Part shown: positions 52,962 through 62,691 of the stretch, in pieces
Layout: every line of letters begins with the position of its first letter
How positions within the stretch are numbered: position 1 is the first letter of the stretch
NCBI RefSeq assembly: GCF_022179405.1
Contig: NZ_BPQT01000018.1
Coordinates: 1-64,000, forward strand
DNA length: 64,000 bases
Reading direction: 5' to 3'
Source of the DNA: Methylobacterium marchantiae
Lineage (GTDB): Bacteria; Pseudomonadota; Alphaproteobacteria; Rhizobiales; Beijerinckiaceae
Translations under genes and position numbers: made by a program
Notes under the pieces: generated by a model
Told to the model about the DNA's origin: nothing
The model's database searches: none
What the model saw: the letters and a program-made list of their open reading frames with translations, nothing else

Positions 52962-54587
52962 CTATTCTGCCGGCACCGCGGCGGCGGCCGGCAGAAGCGA
53001 CGCCTTGGCGGTCGAGCGGGACGCCGCGTAGAGGAGCCCCGCCACCATCAGATAGGCAAGGGCCAGGCCGGGCTTCACCGCGATGCCCACGGCAGGGCCG
53101 TGCATGAAGCCGAAGAAGGTCATCGCCGCCCCCACGGCCGAGAAGGCCGCCGCCTTGGCAAAGTCGCGCTCGATGATGAAGACCGCAATCGCGCCGAGGA
53201 TCAGGCCGCCGAGGATCGCGCCCTCGCCCAGTACCTCGAGCCCACCATAGAGCACGCCCACCTGCCCGAGCTTGTCGAGTCCCACCGCTGCAGCACTGGT
53301 GCCCGCCGCGCCGAGCGCCCCGTCGATGAGCGTCTTCGCCCAGGCGGCGAGATGCGGCGCGAAGGCCAGGACGATGGCCGGCGCGTGGGAATGCGGCGTC
53401 TCTTGGAAGGCCTGCGCCCCGATGAGCATGCCGATGTAGAGCAGGATCGGAGCGATCGCGACGACGGGAACGAGGCTGGAGAGCAGCGAGACGAGGTTCA
53501 GCCAGCATAGAGCCAGGATGACGAGGCCGGTGGCCACCGAATAGCCGATCCGGCCGCCCATCGCCTTCCAGCCGGGATGGCCGATATAGACGGCGTTGAT
53601 GAAGGGGTTGCCCATCATGCAGCCGATCAGGCTGACGACGCCGTCGGCGGTGAGCACGCGCGTGGTCGGATAGGTGTCTCCCGCGACCTCCGCGCTCTCG
53701 ACATTGTCCATGGCCTCCACGAGGTCGTAGATCCCGAAGGGGATCGCGGTCACCAGGATCACCCCGATGAATTCGAACCCGCCGAAGACATGGCCGAAGG
53801 CCGGCAGGGGAATCGAGAAGCCGATCCCCTGGATCGCGCTGACGAAGCCGGGTCCGCTGACGCCGCCCATGTCGAGACCGAACAGCTTGGCACCCCAGGC
53901 CACGATCATCCCGAACAGGATGGCGACGAGGCCCGCGGGAAGCTTGCCAGGGTAGCGCAGGCCGCCGAACCAGGCGAGCAGGATGATGGCGAAGGCGACG
54001 ACACCGATCACCGGCGTCGTGATCATCTCCAGCGCCGGCCGCATGGCGATGAAGGTGACGGAGACGCCGGCGAGCGTGCCGAGAAGCGCGGCGCGCGGGG
54101 TGATCCGCCGGATCGCGGGGGCGACGAATCCCCCGATCATCAGGATGAAGCTCTGAATGAAGACCCATGCAAGGCCGGCTTCCCAGCCCTTCACCGGATC
54201 GCCCGTGGCGAGCTTGATCGGCAGCATGATCACGAAGACGACGATGAACATGTGCGGCACGCTGATGCCGGACGGCAGGGCACACACGTCGTCCCGCCCG
54301 GTCTCCTTCGCCAGCCTGTAGGCGAGCCAGCCGTAATAGGCGGTGGAGAGACATAGCATCAGGCCGATCGCCGGCAGGATGCGGCCGAATGTGATGGCAT
54401 CGGGCATGCCGAGGACGAAGCGCAACAGGCCGGTGAGGACCAGGAGATTGACCAGGATGTTGGTGCCGAAGCCGAAGAAGGCGTTCCAATCCCCGGATAC
54501 CCAGAGATTGGGACTGGAGACCCCGCCGATCCCGGATGTCTTGCCGATCCCGGATGTCTTGCCGCCCGCGTACAATCCCGCTGCCAT
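52962..54587 (-). CDS. Purine/ureide permease-like transporter
   Basis: 541 residues with about 13 spans, related to the xanthine/uracil/vitamin C permease superfamily and the transporter typically placed with AtzE-type amidases. Distinct motifs include DDVCALPSGISVPHMF, GIYDLVEAMDNVESAEVAGD and GNPFINAVYIGHPGWKAMGGR. AGGAGG lies 7 bases before ATG 54587. The N-terminus contains a duplicated KTSGIG hexapeptide encoded by an 18-bp tandem repeat. It probably imports the heterocycle or ureide used by the neighbouring hydrolases. Confidence 0.85.
   Translation of the reverse strand: MAAGLYAGGKTSGIGKTSGIGGVSSPNLWVSGDWNAFFGFGTNILVNLLVLTGLLRFVLGMPDAITFGRILPAIGLMLCLSTAYYGWLAYRLAKETGRDDVCALPSGISVPHMFIVVFVIMLPIKLATGDPVKGWEAGLAWVFIQSFILMIGGFVAPAIRRITPRAALLGTLAGVSVTFIAMRPALEMITTPVIGVVAFAIILLAWFGGLRYPGKLPAGLVAILFGMIVAWGAKLFGLDMGGVSGPGFVSAIQGIGFSIPLPAFGHVFGGFEFIGVILVTAIPFGIYDLVEAMDNVESAEVAGDTYPTTRVLTADGVVSLIGCMMGNPFINAVYIGHPGWKAMGGRIGYSVATGLVILALCWLNLVSLLSSLVPVVAIAPILLYIGMLIGAQAFQETPHSHAPAIVLAFAPHLAAWAKTLIDGALGAAGTSAAAVGLDKLGQVGVLYGGLEVLGEGAILGGLILGAIAVFIIERDFAKAAAFSAVGAAMTFFGFMHGPAVGIAVKPGLALAYLMVAGLLYAASRSTAKASLLPAAAAVPAE
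54525..54560 (-). repeat. 18-bp tandem duplication in permease N-terminus
   Basis: Two exact 18-bp copies (54525-54542 and 54543-54560) encode KTSGIG twice in the cytosolic N-terminus of the permease. Being in frame, it changes only the length of the N-terminal tail. It looks like recent replication slippage. Confidence 0.85.
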
Positions 54588-54635
54588 GATTCATCCTCCT
54601 GGCGTTACCGCCGATCCCGATTGTCCGTTTCCTCG

Positions 54636-55307
54636 CTAAGCCGCTGCGAGGGCCGCCAGGACGGCAGCCGATGAAGACACCCAACCGAAGATGCCGCCCT
54701 GCGCTTTGATCATTTCCAGGCCGACGCGATGGAATTCCGGGAAGTAGGAGGCACAGCAATCCGAGAGCGCGACGCAGCGATAGCCGCGGTCGTTGCCTTC
54801 GCGGATCGTCGTATGCACGCAGACTTCCGTGGTGACGCCGCAAACGAGCAGCGTCGCGATGTCCCGATCGGCCAGGACCGTTCCCAATTCGGTTGCGTAG
54901 AAGGCGCCTTTGCCGGGCTTGTCGATCACGACCTCCCCCGGCATCGGCGCGAGTGCCGGCACGATGTCGTGGCCGGCCTCCCCACGGATCAGGATGCGAC
55001 CCATCGGGCCCGGGGCACCGATCCGCGCCGTGGGTTCGCCGCGTTCGAGTTTGGCCGGCGGTGCGTCGGACAGATCCGGCTTGTGACCCTCGCGTGTATG
55101 CACGACGAGCATTCCGAGGCGGCGCGCGGCAGCGAGGACCGATTGGCATGGCGGTACGGCAGCGAGCAGAAGCGAGACGTCGTTTCCGAGGGTCTCACCG
55201 AAACCTCCCGGTTCGAGAAAGTCCCGCTGCATGTCGATGATGACGAGGGCAGTCGTCGTCGGATCGAAATCGAGATCGGCGGGTTCCGCGCTGAGCGTGA
55301 CACTCAT
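54636..55307 (-). CDS. Isochorismatase-like cysteine hydrolase (BiuH-like)
   Basis: 223 residues from ATG 55307 (AAGG 3 bases upstream). Isochorismatase-like hydrolase fold with a complete triad: Asp25 in IIDMQRDF, Lys133 in PGKGAFY and Cys163 in [11 protein letters not shown]. Spacing of the three residues is close to that of biuret hydrolase BiuH (106 and 33 residues there, 108 and 30 here). The [14 protein letters not shown] segment also fits that group. Expected to hydrolyse an amide such as biuret or a ureide. First gene of the leftward operon. Confidence 0.85.
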   Translation of the reverse strand: MSVTLSAEPADLDFDPTTTALVIIDMQRDFLEPGGFGETLGNDVSLLLAAVPPCQSVLAAARRLGMLVVHTREGHKPDLSDAPPAKLERGEPTARIGAPGPMGRILIRGEAGHDIVPALAPMPGEVVIDKPGKGAFYATELGTVLADRDIATLLVCGVTTEVCVHTTIREGNDRGYRCVALSDCCASYFPEFHRVGLEMIKAQGGIFGWVSSSAAVLAALAAA

Positions 55308-55474
55308 GACCTTGCACACCCGGTCGTCCGACACCGCGTTTGCCGAACACGGCGAGAGTGCCGATTCGGTTGTGGTGTTGCCGAGATCATGTATGCAAGG
55401 CAGGCGCCGTACACGCCCAAATTATGCGCGACTCTGCGTCGTTGCGCGCCAAGCTGTGGAATCCTTACGCGGGT

Positions 55475-56218
55475 TCAGCGTCGATGGCGTTCCAGACCGC
55501 TCATATCGGGAGTCGGCCGGGCGAGGGAGCGCCGTTCATCCTGTCTATCCCGGGCGGTTTCACGCTCCTGCGCGGGTGCGGAATCCACGGTCTCGAACAC
55601 GTCCTCGACGATGCTCATGTGGATCAGCATCGCGGCGTTGGCCGCCGCGGCATCGCGCCCGAGCACGGCACGCACCACGGCGCCATGCTCCGCATGCGAA
55701 CGGTGCAATCGTCCGGGCGCCCTGAACTGGGCCTTGCGATAAGGCGTCAGCCTTCGGCGAAGGGACACCGCGATCTCTTCGACGACGCTGTTGTGGGCGC
55801 CTGCATAAAGGAGACCGTGAAACTCCTGATTTGCGGTGATGTAACCTTCCCGGTCCTCCATATCCGCTAGCCGGGCCATCGTATCGTGAAGGGATTGCAG
55901 ACGGCTTCGCTCCATCGGCGTCATGCTCAAGGTCGCGAGACGAGCGCAGGTCGCCTCGATCTCGCCCATGGCGATGAACAGCATGTCGAGTTCGTCGGGC
56001 GCCATTCTGCGCACCATGGCGCCGGCGCGCGGCCGCAGATCGATCAGTCCCGTTCCGTTCAGGAGGCGCAGGGCATCGCGTACGGGAGTGCGCGATACGC
56101 CGAAGCGCTTGGCGAGCACCTGTTCGTCCAGGTGAAATCCCGGTGCGAAGAGGCCGTTCATGATGTCATTGGCGATCTGGTCGGCCAGATGTTCGGCGCG
56201 GGTCAGTGGCGCGTGCAC
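55475..56218 (-). CDS. GntR family (FCD domain) transcriptional regulator
   Basis: 247 residues from GTG 56218. N-terminal winged HTH (~8-75: LADQIANDIMNGLFAPGFHL, then KRFGVSRTPVRDALRLLNGTG) and a C-terminal FCD helical ligand domain with metal-binding His/Asp residues (ANQEFHGLLYAG, RSHAEHGAVVRAV). It lies between the leftward isochorismatase-permease-atzGE-hpxZ operon and the rightward tsx-deaminase-ABC operon, so it is the obvious local regulator. FCD proteins commonly sense carboxylic acids, which would suit a ureide or oxalurate-type effector; that is inference. Confidence 0.9.
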   Translation of the reverse strand: MHAPLTRAEHLADQIANDIMNGLFAPGFHLDEQVLAKRFGVSRTPVRDALRLLNGTGLIDLRPRAGAMVRRMAPDELDMLFIAMGEIEATCARLATLSMTPMERSRLQSLHDTMARLADMEDREGYITANQEFHGLLYAGAHNSVVEEIAVSLRRRLTPYRKAQFRAPGRLHRSHAEHGAVVRAVLGRDAAAANAAMLIHMSIVEDVFETVDSAPAQERETARDRQDERRSLARPTPDMSGLERHRR

Positions 56219-56395
56219 CGCTATCTCGATGTGATGGGATGATGCTCCCCCGGATGGGGCAGTTCGACCCTAGTGTAATTTCACAGTCCGTGAATGCATC
56301 TTTTCGCCATGACAGGCCTCATGCACACAGGCCGATCTTCACCGCGAGGCAGACCAGGCACGGCCGCCCTGGCCCAATCACCAGAACAGGTCTGT

Positions 56396-56407
56396 TGCAT
56401 AATTGCA
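56396..56407. promoter_or_regulatory. Weak candidate operator in gntR-tsx intergenic region
   Basis: TGCATAATTGCA, symmetric except at its AT centre, lies in the 291-base region between the divergent gntR and tsx-like genes. It is AT-rich in a GC-rich setting and of the size bound by GntR dimers. The remaining bases of the region show no gene. Confidence 0.3.
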
Positions 56408-56509
56408 TGCCGCCGCTCGGGCATTCGTAGAATCCTTTCGGCTCGAACGTCCTGGCATATCGGTTGCAGTCATCGGCCTCGGCTGAGCGCGACGCTCTTC
56501 GGGGGATTG

Positions 56510-57508
56510 ATGATGGCAGGCATCTCGAAACCGCTGGCGGCGGCTTTGTTCTCGTTCGTGGCGATCTCACCGGTCCTCGCGGCCGACCTCGTCAAGGCGC
56601 GGCCTCCGGCCCCCATTCCCGACGCCCCCTCCTCGTTCTTCCTCTTCTCAGATACGCAGGTCAGCTACCGCTATCAGTTCCCGTCCTCGGAGCCCGGCGT
56701 TCAGGTGCAGAATGGCGACGGCTCGTTCAGCACGCGCGGCATCCCCAAGCAGATCTACAATATCTCGCACGCCGATGCCTGGGCCTACGGCACCAACTTC
56801 TTCACCCTCGACATCCTGAAATCCGCCTCTCAGGATCCGGGCGGCACCACCAACGCACCTGGCGGCTTCGCGCAGTACGATTACGGCGCGACGGAAGCCT
56901 ACGGCCTCTATCGCGGCACCCTCAGTCTCAATGCCCTGACGGGAACGAAGGCTTTCGCGGTGCCGGGCATCATCAAGGACATCTCTCTGTCCTACGGCTT
57001 CGATGCCAATGCCAAGAACACGGCGTTCGGCCCTCGCAAACGCGACGTCGTCGGTGGCCTGAACTTCGCCTTCGACGTGCCGGCCGGCTTCATCAACGCC
57101 TCGGTCCACGCCTACAAGGAATGGAACCGAAACGGCTTCAACACCTATCCGAACCGCGACGTCAGCTTCGATACGGTGCCCGAGTTTGAGATCGTGTACA
57201 GCCTCCCCCTGAGCTTCACTGGCCTGCCGCTGAGCATCGCCGGCTTCAACAACATCGTCCTGCCGAAGGGCCGTGGCGTCGGTGATCCCGGCGCCTTCGC
57301 CTTCAACCCTAAGACGGGGCTCGAATTCCTCTCTCGTACCAATCTGGTGCTCGATCTCGGCAAGCTCGTCTACGACAAGCCCAACCGTGTCGATGTCTTC
57401 GTCGGCTTCCAATACTGGCTGAACAAGTTCGGTGCTCAGGAGACGGCGACGTTCAAGGGAACCGAAGAGAAGAGCTTCCTCGCCGGCGTCTCGTTCCACG
57501 TTTTCTAG
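56510..57508 (+). CDS. Tsx-like nucleoside-specific outer-membrane channel
   Basis: 332 residues from ATG 56510 (GGGGGA upstream). Cleavable signal peptide ending SPVLAAD; mature protein is beta-rich with alternating aromatic strands (SYRYQFPSSE, AYGTNFFTLDILK, LSYGFDANAKNTAFGPRKRD) and ends in Phe (VSFHVF), as expected for a BAM-inserted barrel. The NFFTLDILK strand is characteristic of the Tsx/channel-forming family (PF03502-like). It should let nucleosides across the outer membrane. Followed by an intrinsic terminator and the deaminase and ABC importer genes. Confidence 0.85.
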   Translation: MMAGISKPLAAALFSFVAISPVLAADLVKARPPAPIPDAPSSFFLFSDTQVSYRYQFPSSEPGVQVQNGDGSFSTRGIPKQIYNISHADAWAYGTNFFTLDILKSASQDPGGTTNAPGGFAQYDYGATEAYGLYRGTLSLNALTGTKAFAVPGIIKDISLSYGFDANAKNTAFGPRKRDVVGGLNFAFDVPAGFINASVHAYKEWNRNGFNTYPNRDVSFDTVPEFEIVYSLPLSFTGLPLSIAGFNNIVLPKGRGVGDPGAFAFNPKTGLEFLSRTNLVLDLGKLVYDKPNRVDVFVGFQYWLNKFGAQETATFKGTEEKSFLAGVSFHVF

Positions 57509-57546
57509 GATGATGCGTCCGTCCACCGTACACCGATGCATGACGA

Positions 57547-57569
57547 GGCCGGAGCGCGATCCGGCCTTT
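57547..57569 (+). terminator. Intrinsic terminator after tsx-like gene
   Basis: Perfect 7-base stem GGCCGGA / TCCGGCC with a 6-base loop followed by TTTCTC, 38 bases after the tsx-like stop. It argues against the upstream deaminase start at 57536, which would lie before this element. Confidence 0.75.
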
Positions 57570-57583
57570 CTCTGGCGAAGGGA

Positions 57584-58957
57584 ATGACGGACAGAATGGC
57601 CGAGACAGGAACATCTAGGCGGGTCTGGATCCGCAATCCGCTGGCGATCCTCGCGGAGAATGCGGGCGGGGGACTCGTCGTCGAGGGAACCAGGATCGTC
57701 GAGCTGGTCCCGGCCGGTGCGCAACCGTCGAGCCCCGTGGACGAGACCTTCGATTCCAGCCGCCACGTGGTCATTCCCGGTCTCGTCAACACGCACCACC
57801 ATTTCTTCCAGACGCTGACGCGCGCCCATCCGGTGGCCCTCAACAAACCGTTGTTTCCGTGGCTGCAGGCTCTCTACACCGTCTGGGACAAGATCACCCC
57901 CGACGCGTTCCGCCTCGCGACTCGGCTCGCCTATACCGAGCTGCTGCTCTCCGGCTGCACCACGGCGGGTGACCATCACTACCTCTTCCCGAAGGGCCTC
58001 GAATCCTCCGTCGACATCCAGGTCGAGGAAGCGGGCCCCATCGGCATTCGCGCCTTCGTCACCCGCGGTTCCATGAGCCTGTCGGTGCGCGACGGCGGCC
58101 TGCCGCCCGAATGCCTGACGCAGGACGACGACACGATCCTCGCCGATAGCGAGCGGGTCCTGCGCCTGTTCCATGATCCGAAGCCGGGGGCGATGGTGCA
58201 GATCGGGCTGGCTCCCTGCTCGCCCTTCAACGTGACGAAGAGGCTGATGCGCGAGAGCGCTGCGCTCGCCGAGCGGTACGATTGCCGCCTCCATACCCAT
58301 CTCGGAGAAACACTCGACGAAGACCGGTACTGCCTCGAGATCTTCGGCCAGCGCCCGGTCGATTATCTCGAAGAGGTCGGCTGGATGCAGAGCCGGGCGT
58401 GGCTCGCCCATGGCATCCACTTCAACGACGAGGAGGTGGGCAGGCTCGGCAAGGCCGGCGTCGGCGTATGCCACTGCCCGACCTCGAACATGACCCTCGC
58501 CTCCGGCCAGTGCCGGACCTGCGAGCTGGAGGCTGCCGGCTCTCCGGTGGGGCTCGGTGTCGACGGTTCGGCCTCCAACGACAATTCCAACCTGATGGAA
58601 GGCGTGCGCCACGCCCTGATGATCAACCGCCTGACCTACGGCGCGGAACGCGTCACCCATCTCGATGCCTTGCGCTGGGCCACCGAGGGCTCTGCCGCCT
58701 GCCTCGGGCGCAAGGATATCGGTCGGATCGAGGAGGGCCGCGAGGCGGATGTCGCCTTGTTCACCCTCGACGAATTGCGCTTTTCCGGTGCGCACGATCC
58801 GCTGGCGGCGCTGGTCCTGTGCGGTGCTTACAAGGCCGACAGGGTGATGGTGGCCGGCAAATGGCGGGTGGTCGATGGTCAGCCGCTCGGAATCGAGACC
58901 GGCCAGTTGCGCGAGGCTCATACGCGGCTCGCCCACAGCCTGCTCGGTGCCTCGTGA
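57584..58957 (+). CDS. 8-oxoguanine deaminase-like amidohydrolase
   Basis: 457 residues. Start placed at ATG 57584 (GAAGGGA just upstream) because the tsx terminator lies before it; ATG 57596 is also possible. Amidohydrolase-superfamily TIM barrel: metal ligands in GLVNTHHHFFQT, RLHTHLGETLDE, WLAHGIHF and the catalytic aspartate in GVDGSASNDNSN. The closest group is the 8-oxoguanine/isocytosine deaminases, which also share ancestry with atrazine chlorohydrolase. It likely converts 8-oxoguanine to urate, which would feed the uricase pathway in this window. Overlaps the ABC ATPase start by 4 bases. Confidence 0.88.
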   Translation: MTDRMAETGTSRRVWIRNPLAILAENAGGGLVVEGTRIVELVPAGAQPSSPVDETFDSSRHVVIPGLVNTHHHFFQTLTRAHPVALNKPLFPWLQALYTVWDKITPDAFRLATRLAYTELLLSGCTTAGDHHYLFPKGLESSVDIQVEEAGPIGIRAFVTRGSMSLSVRDGGLPPECLTQDDDTILADSERVLRLFHDPKPGAMVQIGLAPCSPFNVTKRLMRESAALAERYDCRLHTHLGETLDEDRYCLEIFGQRPVDYLEEVGWMQSRAWLAHGIHFNDEEVGRLGKAGVGVCHCPTSNMTLASGQCRTCELEAAGSPVGLGVDGSASNDNSNLMEGVRHALMINRLTYGAERVTHLDALRWATEGSAACLGRKDIGRIEEGREADVALFTLDELRFSGAHDPLAALVLCGAYKADRVMVAGKWRVVDGQPLGIETGQLREAHTRLAHSLLGAS

Positions 58958-60546
58958 GCGCCATCGTGCCCCCGGTCACGGAGGGGCCGACGCCGCTGTT
59001 CGGCGCCTATGGTATCGTCAAGCGCTTCGGCGACTTCAAAGCCAATGACGGCGTCGACCTCGAAATCCGCGCTGGCGAGATTCACGCCCTGCTCGGCGAG
59101 AACGGAGCCGGCAAGTCGACGCTGATGAAAATCCTCTACGGGCTCCTGGAGCCCACCGAGGGAGTCGTCACCCATCGCGGCGACATCGTGAAGCTCGCCA
59201 ACCCGGAGGCCGCCCGCGCGCTCGGCATCGGCATGGTGTTCCAGCATTTCTCGCTGTGCGAGAACCTGACGGTGGCCGAGAACATCGCCCTGGTGATGCC
59301 GCGCTCCTTGGGCGCGAGAGCGCTGAAGAAGAAGATGTCGACGGTGGGTACCACCTATGGTTTGCATCTCGACCCCGACCGGCCGGTCTGGTCGCTCTCG
59401 GCCGGCGAGCGCCAGCGCATCGAGATCATCCGCTGCCTGCTGCAGGATCCGCGCCTCGTGATCCTCGACGAACCGACTTCGGTTCTCACGCCGGGCGAGG
59501 CGGAGGGCCTGTTCACGGTGCTGGAGCGCCTGCGCGACGAGGGCCGTGCCCTGCTCTACATCTCGCATCGGCTCGACGAGGTCCGTCGCCTGTGTTCCCG
59601 CGCCACCATCCTGCGCGGCGGAAAGGTCGTGGGGGCGTGCGATCCGCGGCAGGAGAGCGCCCGTTCCCTGGCCGCGATGATGGTGGGCGTGCAGGTCGGT
59701 GAGGTGAAGCCGCCCTCCGGCGTACCCCTCGGGCCTGAACGGCTCGTGCTCTCGAACCTCTCGCTCACGACCTCCGGCTTGCACGGTACGGCGCTTGTCG
59801 ACATCTCCCTCACTGTCGCCGGTGGCGAGATCGTCGGCATCGCGGGCATCGCCGGCAACGGCCAGGCGGAGCTGTTCGACGCGCTGTCCGGTGAGGCCCT
59901 GGCTCCGGAAGCCGGTATGGTCGCTTTCGATGGACAGCCCGTCGGACGCCTCGGCATCACCCAGCGGCGACGCCACGGCGCCTGTTTCGTGCCGGAAGAG
60001 CGCAACGGCCATGCGGCCGCACCAACCCTGAGCCTCTCCGACAATGCCCTCCTCTCGCGCCATGCCACCGCCGGGCTCAGCCGCTTCGGCTTCCTGCGCA
60101 GCGCTGCGACCAAGGCATTGGCCCAACACGTGATCGGCGCCTTCGACGTGCGCAAGGCCGGCCCGGACCCCGCCGCCGGCACCCTGTCCGGGGGCAACCT
60201 CCAGAAATTCCTGATGGGGCGGGAGATCATGGCCGAGCCGGGCATCCTCGTCGTCAACCAGCCGACCTGGGGCGTCGATGCGCTCGCCGCCGCGCATATC
60301 CGCCAGGCCCTGCTCGATCTCGCCGGGCGCGGCGCCGCCCTGCTGGTCATCAGCCAGGACCTTGACGAGTTGTTCGAGATCGCCGGCCGCATCGCGGTCC
60401 TGCATGACGGGACGCTCTCGCGGGCGGTGCCCGCGAGCGAGACGAGCCGCGAGGCGGTGGGGTTGCTGATGGGCGGCTCCGGGGGCGTGGGCACGGAAGC
60501 GGTAGCGCCGTCATCGACGAGGGAGGCGGCCAGCCATGCGCATTGA
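58954..60546 (+). CDS. BMP-type nucleoside ABC transporter, dual ATPase subunit
   Basis: 530 residues from GTG 58954 (GTGA overlap with the deaminase stop). Two ABC domains as in YufO/NupA. Domain 1 is complete: GENGAGKST, LSAGERQRIEII, LVILDEPTSVLTPGEA. Domain 2 has a degenerate P-loop (GIAGNGQAELFDAL), signature LSGGNLQKFLMGREI and VVNQPTWGVDALA in place of DEP; this asymmetry is normal for the family. It powers the two permeases and the BMP-family binding protein encoded next. Confidence 0.92.
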   Translation: MSAIVPPVTEGPTPLFGAYGIVKRFGDFKANDGVDLEIRAGEIHALLGENGAGKSTLMKILYGLLEPTEGVVTHRGDIVKLANPEAARALGIGMVFQHFSLCENLTVAENIALVMPRSLGARALKKKMSTVGTTYGLHLDPDRPVWSLSAGERQRIEIIRCLLQDPRLVILDEPTSVLTPGEAEGLFTVLERLRDEGRALLYISHRLDEVRRLCSRATILRGGKVVGACDPRQESARSLAAMMVGVQVGEVKPPSGVPLGPERLVLSNLSLTTSGLHGTALVDISLTVAGGEIVGIAGIAGNGQAELFDALSGEALAPEAGMVAFDGQPVGRLGITQRRRHGACFVPEERNGHAAAPTLSLSDNALLSRHATAGLSRFGFLRSAATKALAQHVIGAFDVRKAGPDPAAGTLSGGNLQKFLMGREIMAEPGILVVNQPTWGVDALAAAHIRQALLDLAGRGAALLVISQDLDELFEIAGRIAVLHDGTLSRAVPASETSREAVGLLMGGSGGVGTEAVAPSSTREAASHAH

Positions 60547-61612
60547 CCTGTCGCCGCGCACCAATCGCTCCCGCCTTATGGACGGCTTCGCGCCGATCCT
60601 CGCCTTCGTCGTTGCCGTCGCCATCGGCGGCGTCGTGGTCGCCGTGATGGGCCGCTCGCCGGCTACCGCTTTCGTCACCTACTTCATCGCGCCCTTGAGC
60701 GAGGTGTGGTCTCTGCAGGAGGTGGCGCTCAAGGCCGCACCCCTCGCCCTCATCGCCATCGGTCTCGCCTTCTGCTTTCGCGCCAATGTCTGGAATATCG
60801 GCGCCGAGGGTCAGTTCGTCATCGGTGGCTTGTTCGGCGGCTGGATCGCGGTGGCGACCCATGGGGCTGGGGGGAGCACTTTCTGGGTTTTGCCGCTGAT
60901 GCTCGCCGTGGGCACACTGGCCGGTGTCGCCTATGCGCTGATCCCGGCAATCCTCAAGGTCTGGCTCGGCGTCTCCGAGATCCTCACCAGCCTGATGCTG
61001 GTCTACGTCGCCGAGTTGTTGCTCGACTACATGGCACGCGGCCCCTTGCGCGATCCGGCCGGCTATAATTTTCCTCAGAGCGTCACCTTCGACGATGCGG
61101 CCCGCCTGCCTTACCTGATGGAAGGCGATACCCTCCATGCCGGCGTCCTGATCGCCCTGACGGCGGTGGTCGTCGCGACGATCGTCCTTGCCCGAACCCT
61201 GTTCGGCTTCGAGGTCCGGGTGGTGGGAGCGAGCCCGCGCGCGGCGCGCTTCGCTGGCTTCAGCGACGTGCGCCTCACCTTGGCAGTCTTTGCGGTTTCC
61301 GGTGGTGCGGCGGGGCTCGCCGGCATCGCCGAAGTGGCGGGAAAGATCGGGCAGCTCCAGCCGTCGATCTCGCCGGGCTACGGCTTCACGGCCATCATCG
61401 TCGCTTTCCTGGGACGGCTCTCTCCAGTGGGTATCCTGGTGGCGGCGCTGGTCATCGCCCTCACCACCATCGGTGGCGAGGGAGCGCAGATCGATCTGAA
61501 ACTACCCCTCGATCTCACCCGCGCTTTCCAGGGATTGCTGCTCGCCCTGGTGCTCGGGGCCGATGCCCTGTCGCGCTACCGCGTCCTTTTCGTGCCCGGG
61601 ACGGCGACGTGA
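60536..61612 (+). CDS. BMP-type nucleoside ABC transporter permease 1
   Basis: 358 residues, about ten spans, BPD_transp_2 (branched-chain/nucleoside) type. Characteristic segments include LKAAPLALIAIGLAFCFRANVWNIG and EGQFVIGGLFGGW, and NPQ-like SPRAARFAGFSDVR in the coupling region. GGGAGG lies 9 bases before ATG 60536, inside the ATPase gene (11-base overlap). It pairs with the permease at 61743 to form the heterodimeric channel (YufP/NupB-like). Substrate inferred from neighbours: purine nucleosides or bases. Confidence 0.92.
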   Translation: MRIDLSPRTNRSRLMDGFAPILAFVVAVAIGGVVVAVMGRSPATAFVTYFIAPLSEVWSLQEVALKAAPLALIAIGLAFCFRANVWNIGAEGQFVIGGLFGGWIAVATHGAGGSTFWVLPLMLAVGTLAGVAYALIPAILKVWLGVSEILTSLMLVYVAELLLDYMARGPLRDPAGYNFPQSVTFDDAARLPYLMEGDTLHAGVLIALTAVVVATIVLARTLFGFEVRVVGASPRAARFAGFSDVRLTLAVFAVSGGAAGLAGIAEVAGKIGQLQPSISPGYGFTAIIVAFLGRLSPVGILVAALVIALTTIGGEGAQIDLKLPLDLTRAFQGLLLALVLGADALSRYRVLFVPGTAT

Positions 61613-61742
61613 CGGGCATGTCGAGCCGGCCGTTCGCGGCCCTTCACGTGTTCCTTCCGCCTGCTCTGCGGGAAGAGGCGGATGTCCGACGTGGGACATG
61701 GGTGTCGGTTGGAATGACGGCGCGTCGAAGGAAGCTCTCATC

Positions 61743-62669
61743 ATGACCCTCGACGTTCTGCAGATGGTGCTCGTCACTATCGTTGCCGCCGCCACGCCCC
61801 TCATGATCGCGGCACTCGGCGAACTCGTCGTCGAGCGTTCCGGTGTGCTCAATCTCGGGGTCGAGGGCATGATGGTGCTCGGCGCCGCCACTGGCTTCGC
61901 GGTCGCGGTGGAGACGGGGTCTACCCTTGTAGGGGCGTTGGCCGGAGCGGGTGCGGGGCTTGCCCTCTCCGCCCTGTTCGGCATCCTCACCGTGGTGCTC
62001 GCCGCCAATCAGGTCGCCTCGGGGCTCGCCATGACGATCCTCGGTCTCGGCCTGTCGGGACTCGTCGGCGCCTCCTATGTCGGCATGAAACGGGAACCGG
62101 CGCCGCATCTCACGATCTCCGGTCTCACCGATTTTCCCGGCATCGGCCGCCTCGTCTTCGGGCAGGATGCGTTCGTCTATGCCGGCTTCGCGCTGGTGGG
62201 CGGCATCGCCTGGTTCCTCTGGTGCACCAGGGCCGGCCTGGCACTGCGCGCCATCGGCGACGACCACACCTCGACCCATGCGCTCGGATTGCAGGTGCGC
62301 AAGGTGCGCTTCCTCGCAGTGCTGTTCGGTGGGGCCTGCGCCGGTCTCGCTGGGGCCTACCTGTCGCTGGCCTACACCCCGTTCTGGGCGCCGGCCATGA
62401 CCGCCGGGCGCGGCTGGATTGCCCTGGCCCTCGTCGTCTTCGCCTCGTGGCGCCCTGTGCGGGTGATGGCGGGCGCCATGCTGTTCGGAGGGGCGACCGT
62501 GCTCCAGCTCCACGCCCAGGCGGCGGGGTTCGGCCTGCCCGGCCAAGCCCTCTCCGCCCTGCCCTATCTCGCCACGATCCTGGCCCTCGTCTTGCTCTCC
62601 CTGGGACGGCGACAGGGCGGCTCGCTGGCGCCGGCCTCCCTAGGCCGCGTGTTCACGCCGTTTCGCTGA
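61743..62669 (+). CDS. BMP-type nucleoside ABC transporter permease 2
   Basis: 308 residues, about eight to ten spans, the second BPD_transp_2 permease (YufQ/NupC-like). Motifs: ATPLMIAALGELVVERSGVLNLG, then EGMMVLGAATGFAVAVETG and the coupling loop LRAIGDDHTSTHALGLQVRKVR in part. The 130-base gap after permease 1 holds no gene. GGAAG lies 9 bases before ATG 61743. The BMP binding protein follows after 22 bases. Confidence 0.92.
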   Translation: MTLDVLQMVLVTIVAAATPLMIAALGELVVERSGVLNLGVEGMMVLGAATGFAVAVETGSTLVGALAGAGAGLALSALFGILTVVLAANQVASGLAMTILGLGLSGLVGASYVGMKREPAPHLTISGLTDFPGIGRLVFGQDAFVYAGFALVGGIAWFLWCTRAGLALRAIGDDHTSTHALGLQVRKVRFLAVLFGGACAGLAGAYLSLAYTPFWAPAMTAGRGWIALALVVFASWRPVRVMAGAMLFGGATVLQLHAQAAGFGLPGQALSALPYLATILALVLLSLGRRQGGSLAPASLGRVFTPFR

Positions 62670-62691
62670 AACAGAAGAGGACGACGAGGAT

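Noticed and set aside
52951-55149. Long minus-strand frame upstream of atzG
   Set aside because: It is a shifted frame of the permease and hydrolase genes; real genes occupy the same strand in other frames.
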